From Paramecium tetraurelia (taxonomy: Eukaryota > Ciliophora > Oligohymenophorea > Peniculida > Parameciidae): a stretch of 64,000 bases of DNA. The DNA lies in NCBI RefSeq assembly GCF_000165425.1, contig NW_001799155.1, forward strand, positions 441,572 through 505,571, written 5' to 3'. The position numbers and the translations under genes are program-made. The notes under the pieces are model-generated. The model did not search any database. It was given only the letters and a program-made list of their open reading frames with translations, and was not told where the DNA came from. Within the stretch, counting starts at the first letter, position 1. The number at the start of each line of letters is the position of its first letter. This document shows, piece by piece, positions 43,101 to 52,214 of this stretch.

Positions 43101-43795
43101 GTTACTTCAAATTCGATCCCGGTCTTCCAAACATTTGCTTATTCAATTTCTAATTGAGTGTTGAATTCTGATAACTTCTATAAGTAATCCTATTATACTG
43201 AAGCTTCAAAATATCTTTTAGGATTGTTTAATTAGAATGCATACATAATCCTTAATAATTCATTACAAATTTATAAAATTTAATAGCAAATAAATCCAGA
43301 AATTCTTAGGTAAGTTGCAAGCACTGTCAAAATATTATCAAAATTTTCTTAAACTAACTCATAAATTTTGTCAGTTTCTTTTTGATCTATACAAAAATAA
43401 TTCAAATGTTCTCTGTTATGAATAAACCATTACACTTTCATTAATAATTCATTTCTTTTGGTAGGGTCTCCTATAAATTTAGCTCCTTCTACTATTATGG
43501 TAAGGGTGTCACTCAGATTTGTTCTATAGTTGTCAGGTAACGATGATGAAATCATTAAATTTTAGTCTGCCTTTACTTTCTTATCAATCACACAATCTAC
43601 TTTTGATTATCCGCATCCTCCACCTCTTAAATTAATCGTATTCTTGTAGTAGATTTGCTTTTAAGAATTTTGACTATCGATATATGATACATGTATTAGA
43701 AAGTCTTATAAAGCTTAGAATAGTATTTCAATCATTTCTGTATGTATTTCTCTATTTTAAGTTACCATTAATTCATTCATCAATGTGGCTAACAT
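31160..43795 (-). CDS. Giant NACHT-WD40 STAND protein, gene C (intact)
   Basis: A 12,636-nt frame, an exact multiple of three, giving about 4,211 residues with no intron needed. I read it through from the ATG at 43795 (MLATLMNEL) to beyond the NACHT without a TGA, and sampled the WD40 part. Layout: RGGGCGQ at residues 57-63; a long helical, Gln/Lys-rich region to about 1,300; NACHT with Walker A GNAGSGKS (about 1332-1339) and Walker B with LDSYDEM (about 1411-1417); a helical linker; a pentapeptide-like strip (about 1965-2020); then WD40 blades to the end, for example DDRTIRKWNI. No signal peptide or membrane segment seen. Family knowledge: STAND NTPases oligomerise when ligand releases autoinhibition by the WD40 part. 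The trigger and the N-terminal effector are unknown. Confidence 0.85.
39515..40180 (-). repeat. Conversion-like tract over the NACHT motif, shared by copies A, B and C
   Basis: This block is nearly identical to about 11440-12105 in copy A and 26600-27265 in copy B, although gene C is strongly diverged from both on either side. The sub-block 39688-39885 is identical to 11609-11806. The right part (about 39900-40165) shares variants with copy B rather than A. The tract covers Walker A and the residues just before it. Confidence 0.8.
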
Positions 43796-45172
43796 TTTAA
43801 ATTTTATGAAAATAAAGAAAAAATCACAGTCACAAATAAAAAGATTCGATTATTAAACTTAAATCATATTTTTCAGTTACTTTTTGTATATTTAATTTAA
43901 TCAAATATATAATAATAATCAACAATAAATAACACACGCTTAATATATTTTATTAATAACTTGTATTTCATACTTTATTATTTAATCTCCCATAGTGAAA
44001 AACCTGATTTTAGAAGAGCAATTAGACTAATTTAGTTAAATATAATGAGTTATAAAATAGATTCTTATATTTTTGTGTATAAACAATATTGAAGAAACAT
44101 ATAACTTACAAAAATATATATTGTATTTCAATGTTCACTCTTCAATATAACATTCTCTATGATTCTCCGAGACTTAATACTAATTCAATTTAAAAATTAG
44201 ACTAATAAGCTCTAATATTTTTCTCTAAGAGAAATAGGCTAATTATATAAAATAAGCATTTTAGAAGTACACTATTTTATATTTGATGATTACCTGCTTA
44301 TTTTAAGCAATAAAATTATGCATAAGCACCCTTAAATAAATATAGATTATTGATTGGAAAAAATAAATTACCAGAATATTCATTCAGATAATGAAAGTTT
44401 ATTTTCAAAAGGCATATTCATTGAATAGATAAACAATTTTAATTTCCTAATTAAGAAGAATAAAATGATTTTTCATAGGGAATTGAGTTTGTTGAAAGTG
44501 AAGTGGAATCATTAATGAAGTACAATGAGAATTCCTTATAATGATTTTTATGCATCTTTCATTAATAAATGTAGGTATTAGCCAACAGTTATTATAGCAA
44601 ATTAAAGAAGATTTCATTTATTCTTTTTTTAAGATATTAAAATATAAAATATATGTCTATAGGAATTTGTATTAGATCATGAACATTACAGAAATTTATA
44701 TTCAGATATATGTAATCAAATATTTATTTCTTGTGGAAATAAAAATGTAATAATGTTCAGCCTATGATAGCCAATGCAGAAATTCGATTAGATGTGCAAT
44801 TAAATTAATTATTTAATAGTGAAAATCATAAATTCAAATTTTATATTGGAGAAATCATCATAAGTAGATTAATCTGTAATAGATGATTTATTAAATTTAA
44901 ATCTACCAAAATTTCAAATTAAGCTAAATTCTGATTGCTTAACTTTTTAATATATATAATGAACATTTTGATTGATTATCAATTAAAATTATAAATAATC
45001 TATTTATATATATAAACTTATAAAAATTAGTCATATGTTGGAAATAATTAAGATGCAGACTTAAAATAAGGAAGTATTTTTTTAATTTTCACTCTTTATT
45101 AGCCAATGTCAATATAAGTAAAAATAGTAAAGTTAAATATAATATATTTATAGCAAAATATTAATTATATTT
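43796..45172. other. Long spacer between gene C and the LRR gene
   Basis: About 1.4 kb of AT-rich sequence without a gene I can support, unusually long against the 12-70 bp gaps further right. The part at about 44130-44920 is duplicated in diverged form at 1641-2275. The right end flanks the LRR stop and has a diverged copy near 17310-17345. It should contain the promoter of gene C. Confidence 0.5.
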
Positions 45173-46806
45173 TCACTTCTTCTTTTTCTTTTTTGGTCTT
45201 TGCATGACAACACTTTCTAGGGGAAGAGGCATTCTTAATCCATCATCCTTAGGATCTGTCATTTTATTTATTGTTCGAATAATATTGACTTTTGGATACT
45301 CATTTCTTTTTTCTTACAAGAAGGCATCCGATATTTCAGGAGTAAAATTAATTGAAATAACCTATAGATTGGGTAATGCCTTGATAATTAAATAAATAAA
45401 ATACTTTGAGTATTCCTTCCAATCCTTGTTCTCCCAATTTACTACAATTATTAAGCTCAAGCATTTCAAGTTTATTACATGACTAAGCAATATAAACTAG
45501 AGTATTGTCAGCAAGATATTGAATTCCTCCTAATTTAAGTTATTTCAGTTTGTGTAAGGAACTCAATCTGCCTACTGAAGAATCACTAATATTGGTTGAT
45601 CCAGAAAGTATGAGAGTATGAATGTTTGTACAAAGGGAAGTAGCAGAAATGACTGAATCACTAATATCTTTTGTAGGAATGAAAGACACATCTAATAGTT
45701 CCATATCTACTTTAGAACGGGAAATTAGATCAGATAATAAATCTGCTTATAGGTTTTCTACTGTTGCTATTTAAAGTTCTTATAATCTACATCCACTTTA
45801 AAGTAGATATTTTGTAAAGTTACTTGTTAGATTGTTACAAAATGAAATATTAATTCTTTAGAGTAAAGGAGCATTTTAGAGAGGCTCTAATGAGTAGTCA
45901 GTTATAGATTATAAATTGCTAGCACATTTGAAACCCTGCAAATATTTTGAAGTAAAATCCAAAAAGTTTCTGATTCCAATTTCTGTCAATTTTTGACATG
46001 ATGACACATCAATGTATTTCAAATTTTTACATGATTTTGCTAATTCCATTAAAATATCATCCTCTAAGTCTGTATTTGAGAGGACTATCTCTTCAAGATT
46101 GATAGCGAAGTATCCAATTTTGCTTATTTGTTCCATCTTCAACCATGTGTGATTATGCAAATTCAAGAATCTTAACTTAGGAGTTAATACTTCTTATAGA
46201 TTCTACTCAGAAAGTATTGAGTTTGGCAATTTCTATTTTATAATTAAAGTATAATACCTTTAAATGTCTGATGTCTTCATTTTCATAAGACTAATTGTAT
46301 ACAACATCCCCAACTTGACGAATGTTTCGAGTAAAGTTTTCATTCTATTCCTATTTGAATTGACTATTGATTGGTTTAATATTCAAATAAGGATCATAGT
46401 CCTTATAGGTTTAATTATAAATAAGAGCCTTGGATTCAGGCTTTGCGGTTGTTAACTACTTAAGGGTCTTCTTAAATCCTGGAGGTGGGACACCGACATC
46501 TTCAGGAATTACAGCTTCCTTTGTTAGCTGATAATTCGTAAATGGTTTTATTAGTTGATTATTTTATTATTCCTAATTTTAGAACTTGAGTAATACTTTT
46601 TTGCGTTTCTAATAGAGAAAATCAAGATTGTCATCGTATTCTTTTGGTTTTGGTTTAGGCATAAATTAAGGATTCTAAAGTACACGAGGGTAGTTCATGG
46701 AACACCAACCAAGGAGACTACTATGCTGATTGAAAGCAGGAAACTAAACACGCTCTATGTTCTTATTGACAGTTTCCTTTATAGAGAACTCTTTATCATT
46801 TTTCAT
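45173..46806 (-). CDS. AMN1/F-box-type leucine-rich-repeat protein
   Basis: With introns at 46233-46257 and 45380-45404 (25 nt each) removed, the gene gives 527 residues and ends MQRPKKKKK before TGA. The start chosen is the ATG at 46806, in frame with a second candidate at 46662 (MPKPKPKEYDDN); the codons between them look coding. After a charged N-terminal region of about 190 residues come cysteine-containing LRRs of the AMN1/FBXL class, for example LKYIDVSSCQKLTEIGIRN and LEMLELNNCSKLGEQGLEG. No F-box seen. Family members act as adaptors in ubiquitin ligases or as ciliary LRR proteins; which applies here is unknown. The second intron ends AAG, whereas the decayed paralogues keep TAG. The ATG lies only 12 bp after the stop of the upstream gene. 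Confidence 0.85.
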
Positions 46807-46818
46807 TTAATAAAATAA

Positions 46819-48036
46819 TCAGACTGTTATATTCTAAATTAAACTTGGGAAATCGTTGTAGTTTCTATTAAATACTTGGATTACTTCTGTTAAGATGTCA
46901 CTTTATTAAGTTCTAGAGTTTAGAAATTACAGCATACCTAATCTTAGTAGCCTCAACATATCCATTGTGATAATCAACACAAGTTCGTTCCCAATCATCC
47001 TTTTGTTTTCTCAGAAGAGTAGATTTCTATGCTTAATCAATGATATTACATCAGTATTGAATCTAATATCATTATTCAATTCAAGTATGGTTTGATTGAT
47101 TATTAAGACTCGAGCTTTGAATGTTGCAATAGTAGCTTATAATCTTCTGTTTTAAATAACTATTCTTTCCTTTTAGTTTTAATAGTCTTGTTCTCTTGCA
47201 TTGTCTTCCAATAATTCTTTCTTCAAAAGATCGAATATGCTTTCAATCAACTCATCAATTATCTCTTATATCTTTGCTACTCCTTGTTAATTTGCCTGAA
47301 TTCCAGGGTCTCTATTGTAAAATAACTAGAATTTTACTGTGATGTTTCCAAAAGCAATTCATACAGCAATCCAATTCCATTTGATTGTTTTTTTAAAGAC
47401 TTTTAATGTGCTTCCAATTCATTGAACATAAATTATGAAAATTCAAGGAATGAGTATGTTCCAGCCAAAGGATCCCATTTCTTTGTACTTAATTTACTAA
47501 TTATTCTTTTTCCTTCTTGCAATGCACCTATCATGGTAGTTAATTCATCTCTTCTTGCTTCATATTATTACTATATTTATTTAAAATATTTATAATACTC
47601 TTGTTAAATCTCTTTACTCTGTTAAATCGGCAATACGCTAATTATTTCGATCTTCTATTTCTTATTTATCCAATAATTGTCTCTATTTATTTTTTTATTC
47701 TTAAACGAATAATGGCAATGTTTGTTAATCTTTTGCTAATTAATATTCGGATGAATCTATAACGAATAATATCTCATCGTATTTGTCATCACAGAATTGT
47801 GTGTGATCCCTTGACTTCTATCTCTCAACATCCTATTCTCCATTTATTCTCTCCTTCATTTAAGTGAGGAGATCAATTATTTTATCAACACTGCTGTTTC
47901 CTTCCAATTGAACCTATATTGTTTGAATTATAGTCTTTCCAAATTCACTGTTTTGTAGAGATTACAACAGTGTTTCACTCTCACTCAAACTACTTGCAAA
48001 TATTACAAGAGAACATAATAATATAAGCTTATGCAT
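46819..48036 (-). CDS. Trichocyst-matrix-like secretory granule protein
   Basis: Four introns (47571-47598, 47312-47337, 47027-47049, 46913-46937) are removed to give exactly 372 codons, 371 residues. The N-terminus MHKLILLCSLVIFASS is a clear signal peptide. It is followed by a pattern typical of the trichocyst matrix protein / granule lattice family of ciliates: LLQSLQNSEFGKTIIQTIQV, then VDKIIDLLTQMKERINGEQ, scattered single cysteines (DHTQFCDDKYDE; ERTCVDYHNGY) and long Gln/Glu-rich coiled-coil stretches. Known members are sorted into dense-core granules, cleaved, and form the crystalline trichocyst core that expands on exocytosis. No processing site is certain. The length fits the family. 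The first exon could alternatively be read 28 codons longer only by running into TGA, so the introns are well supported. Confidence 0.8.
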
Positions 48037-48700
48037 TATTATTAATTATTAAAACGGATATGTAGTATAAATTGTATTTTGCATTTATAATTCATAATCA
48101 AACCCACCTGAAGATCATCCCCAAACATTGACATCTACTATCCTTCAACTAATACTTTAAACTACCTTCATAATCTATATATTAAGTTGTATTCTGTGTG
48201 AAAAAGAAGTGTATTTAATGATTGGAAATAAAAAGTCTAGTTCATTTAAAAATGTTCATTGATCCTCAACTTTAAATTATTATAAAAAAGTTAAAGAATT
48301 CCAATGCTATATTAATGTCAATCTCAAAATATATTTATCTTAAGTGTTGTCATTTCTTTGATTGAATTAAGATTGCAAATAAAGGATTTGTTGTTTTAAA
48401 TTTAAATTATAATTTGATTAAAATCAATATAGTTTCAATTATATTTTATGGATCTGATTGTAAATTAAAATGAAAAAAACCAGGATTATATAAATAGACT
48501 AATTTAATAATATTTTGTATTATAATTATTGTCATAAATAAGTATTACAAAATTACAAAATTACTAAATAATCATAAAACACTCTATATTAATTAGCAAC
48601 CTGCTACTTTAGAGCAACAATAAGTAAATATAGCTATTTGTAAAGGTTTATAAAATAATATTGATGATAAATTAACTAATTGATATTTTAAACTTGGTAA
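48037..48700. other. Spacer between the HTH-like and trichocyst-like genes
   Basis: About 660 bp, AT-rich, no gene recognised. A less AT-rich patch lies around 48105-48170. The left part should hold the promoter of the trichocyst-like gene. Confidence 0.4.
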
Positions 48701-49536
48701 TCATTCCTATTTTACCTTCTTCTTCTTAGTTGAATTGTTCTTCTTGACAAATGCTCTCAAGACTCCAACCTTCTCATTTTTATGCTCATTAAAATTAAAG
48801 CCGAATTTTCTTCCATATCGTATCTGCAGTAAATAATCATCTAAACTCTTTTTAGAGATATTAACTTTTTGAGCAGCCTCCTCAAGAGTAAATCGCTTAC
48901 TCCCACCATCTATTGTAATACCCTTAAACATATTGATCACAATATTACATTATAATATTCCCTCCATTTTTAAACTTTTTCAATAATGTATCCAATTCTC
49001 CTCTCCTTTGTTCTTCTACACTGCTTTTGATTCTCCTATCCTTAATTTTACTGTTATTATTATTGTTCATTGCCTTCCTACTCTTTCATTTTATTAACTT
49101 TCTCATTCATTTCCTCGGACATCACTAAGTGAATGAGTGAAATCCCAGTCTGAATGCACTTAATGCGTAATTAGTTCGTTTATTTAATTTCATTCAATGA
49201 CATCACATAAGAATAATGCACAGGGTCCAATCCACAATTTATATACATTTCACAATTGAAACTATAATAGGAAATTGTGCGTCCCTCCAATTATATGCCT
49301 AATTCCTTAAGTTTGCTTGTCAATTTGAAGATATTGATTCCATTGGGCTACTAAATTTTACTCAGATCAAACTCTGGGAAGTACTCAATATAATTCAACA
49401 TTGGATCCCTGCCATCTATTAATTCAACATATAGTTTGACCTAAATAACAATAATTATTTCAAATTTTACTGCTATTGATTCCACATCAATTTCACGACT
49501 ACTAGTTGAATTCTCTTCACTACCATTATCTGACAT
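48701..49536 (-). CDS. Small protein with HTH-like C-terminal domain, ciliate-type family
   Basis: One 26-nt intron (48923-48948) joins two exons into exactly 270 codons, 269 residues; the intron ends AAG. The start is the ATG at 49536 (MSDNGSEENSTSS). The N-terminal 150 residues are unremarkable (VKLYVELIDGRDPMLNYIEY). A Gln-rich, charged linker follows. The C-terminal region FTLEEAAQKVNISKKSLDDY has the spacing of a helix-turn-helix, followed by a conserved-looking basic block (RYGRKFGFNFNEHKNEKVG) and a lysine-rich end. From memory, similar C-terminal blocks recur in ciliate hypothetical proteins, but I cannot check this here. DNA or RNA binding is a guess. It is divergently arranged with the helicase-like gene across about 350 bp. 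Confidence 0.75.
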
Positions 49537-49885
49537 CCTTGAATATTTAAATTAATATATTTTATTATTAGAAATTAATGACCCTTTTGTTAATTCATTA
49601 TGCTTAAGATAGACTTTTATTAATATCTCTGAAATCTTGGAGAGTCAGTCTCATTGATTCAACTTTTGAGATAGAGTATTTTATCTTAGCTTATAAATAC
49701 ATAATAAAAATAGATAGATTGTTATAAATGAATAATAAATGCAATGTATTCTCTTATTGATTTAATCATTCTGTTTCCTTTTAAAAAGGTTTTAATTAAA
49801 TTTAAAGAGCGAAAATTTGTTAATAGTATATTTTGGATATTTTACATTATATAATAATAATAAATATATGACATTACAAAAAGTA
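49537..49885. promoter_or_regulatory. Divergent intergenic region
   Basis: About 350 bp between two divergent genes, so both promoters should lie here. The sequence is AT-rich with no recognisable element. Confidence 0.4.
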
Positions 49886-52145
49886 ATGAAAATTAAAATT
49901 AAAATGATAAATGATTAGTTTGAAAGTTATTCAATAGATAGAATTCAGGTAAGAACACCAAAGAACATTAAGGTATCTCGAGAATATATGGAAAAGGTCA
50001 TTGAGTCCTTGAAGCAACACCAAAATGCAATGTACATTATTTAAGTAAATTTTAGATTGGAACATGTTAATGGAAAAGGAAGGCTGTTTTCATTATTATG
50101 TCCAGCCCTTGCATGGTTAAAACATAGAAAAGACAATTCAACATAATAAGAAAATTTAGAAAGAATTAGAATTGTTTATGCATATCATTCCACATTTGAT
50201 AAGCAATATTTAGAAGAGCAATTGAAAAAAATTGATTATAAGCCTAAGATCTCTTAGATTAAACAATAGGATAACATCTAAATTAACGATGAAGATGACC
50301 TAATTCTTATAGATTAATAAAGTTTGCATAATTCTGATTTAACTGCTTTTCAAAATTCAATACTCATTATTGATGATGCTGATTAGCTGCAGGATATCAG
50401 ATGTCTTGGAAAGATCGAAAAGAGTACTATTTATAAGGCTGTAGATGAATTGAAGGAATTAATCAATGAAGTACAAAAGATGAATATGCAAGATTAAACA
50501 AAATTTTATTAAGAATTTGAGCCTCACACAATCGAAATAATTAAAAAGAAACTTTTATAATTATACGAAAAATTTGATGAATGCAAGAATTACTTTCGTT
50601 TAAAAGGGCATCCGATTATTAAATTTATTTAAGACTTTGTAAGCATATACGGTAATAAAAACTATGTCCAATATTAAATTAATTGTGTTTAGAAAAATTA
50701 TCTAACTTGTTCAAAACTTGCGAAATTATCAAAATTAAAAGCGTTTGCTGATTGTTTCAAATTCATATAAATAGCTGTTATATGTTATGAAGAGAATTAT
50801 TATGAATAGCCTAATTACTTATTTAAAGCAATTACTGATTAAATTAATATGCAAGATAATATAGTTGAAATTTAAGTGAAATAATACCTAACACATCTTG
50901 AGAAACGATTTGAAAAATTATAATTTTAGTCCATTATACTATCATCTAATTGTATTTTACCGACATATTTACCATATTTTCACATTAATCATACATTTGA
51001 CAACAGAGAATATATTAAAACAGTTTTAGTTGAAATACAATATTAAAGTCATCTATTTAAAAATCTGTTTATGAAACTTGAAAAATTTGTAAAAAGCATA
51101 CCAAATGGAATTTTGGTTATTTTTTCTGGTTTTAATTAGGTCGAGCAATTTAGACAATATTGTTTAGAATAATAACCTAATTTTTTTGGGGTTATTGAAC
51201 AATATAAAAAGGTGTTTTGGGGACTTGATAAAAAAACAAATGAAATAGCAGATTATATTAAAAGTTCAGAAAAAGGAGCCATTTTATTTGACTCGTATGA
51301 AAAAATCTTTAATAAAAATTATCATTTTCCAGGTCACCTTTGTAAAGGTTTAATTGTTGCTCAATGGAAAACTCTCAGTCAGAAAATGCCTGAGTTCTAA
51401 TTGTTTAATGATGACATATAATACTATCAAAACAGGTACTTTGATAATATATTAGGAAGATCTTTACTTTATGAAAACGACAAAGGGTATTATATGTATT
51501 TATTATAGAGTTTTAATAATATTCTGTTACTAAAATTAAATAAAATAATTGAAATGGTGGATAAGAAATTAAAGTACCTTAGAATATGACGAAGATTAAA
51601 TCGCTGAGTGGTTTAAGAATGGTTAGAATTCTTAAAATGATGATACGTTAATAGAATCGTATTATCCATAAAGGGAATAAACTACAACTGAAACTAATAT
51701 ATAATATTAAAGGAGAACAAAATAGTAAGATTTGGATAAGGAAGATAAAATTGTATAGATCTCAGAGCATTCATAAAAAATCAAAAGGACAAAAGATGTC
51801 AATAAAAATAAAAAAACTTAAAGATAAAAGTAAGGATACTCAATAAAAAAATAAAGTAAAGCATAAATTGAATCTAATAATCAATAAAAATAATAAGAAA
51901 TAGAAGTGGAATAGCAGGAAAATTTGATATAATGGAAGAAAGATGAGACAGAAGAGAAATAGGAAATTAGTATTGACAAGGAAAAGAGTAAGAATGCTTA
52001 AGAGCCGACTGCAAAGAAGAAAAAAGAAGCATAGCCAAATTTTAAATACTAAGCAACTATGGACTAATTTATAACCAAAGGTCGGAGTGCTTAAAAAACT
52101 ACTGCGAGAGATAGCTCAGATAATAATAACATGGGCTAGATTTGA
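49886..52145 (+). pseudogene. Degenerate RTEL1/XPD-family helicase homologue
   Basis: Starts at 49886 or the in-frame ATG at 49904. Removing a 24-nt intron (50031-50054) gives VIESLKQHQNAILEHVNGKG followed by FSLLCPALAWLK, which aligns with the RTEL1/FANCJ N-terminus around Walker A. The Walker A Gly-Lys-Thr has become GKGRL, the DEAH box has become IDDAD, the motif V Gly-x-Asp-Phe is missing, and motif VI reads ILGRSLLYENDKGYY without its arginines. It probably cannot hydrolyse ATP. At 51584 a TGA follows KYLRI; one base on, the frame continues as YDEDQIAEWFKNG, matching the end of the family's helicase core, then a Lys/Glu/Gln tail with KKKK and QATMDQFITK, a PIP-box-like end. No intron explains the shift. 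It is either a frameshifted gene or a sequence error. Confidence 0.7.
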
Positions 52146-52214
52146 ATATAAATAATTTTTTATTAAACGATGTAGTATTCTAAAATGAATTGATTATATA
52201 TAAATAAAAATAAA

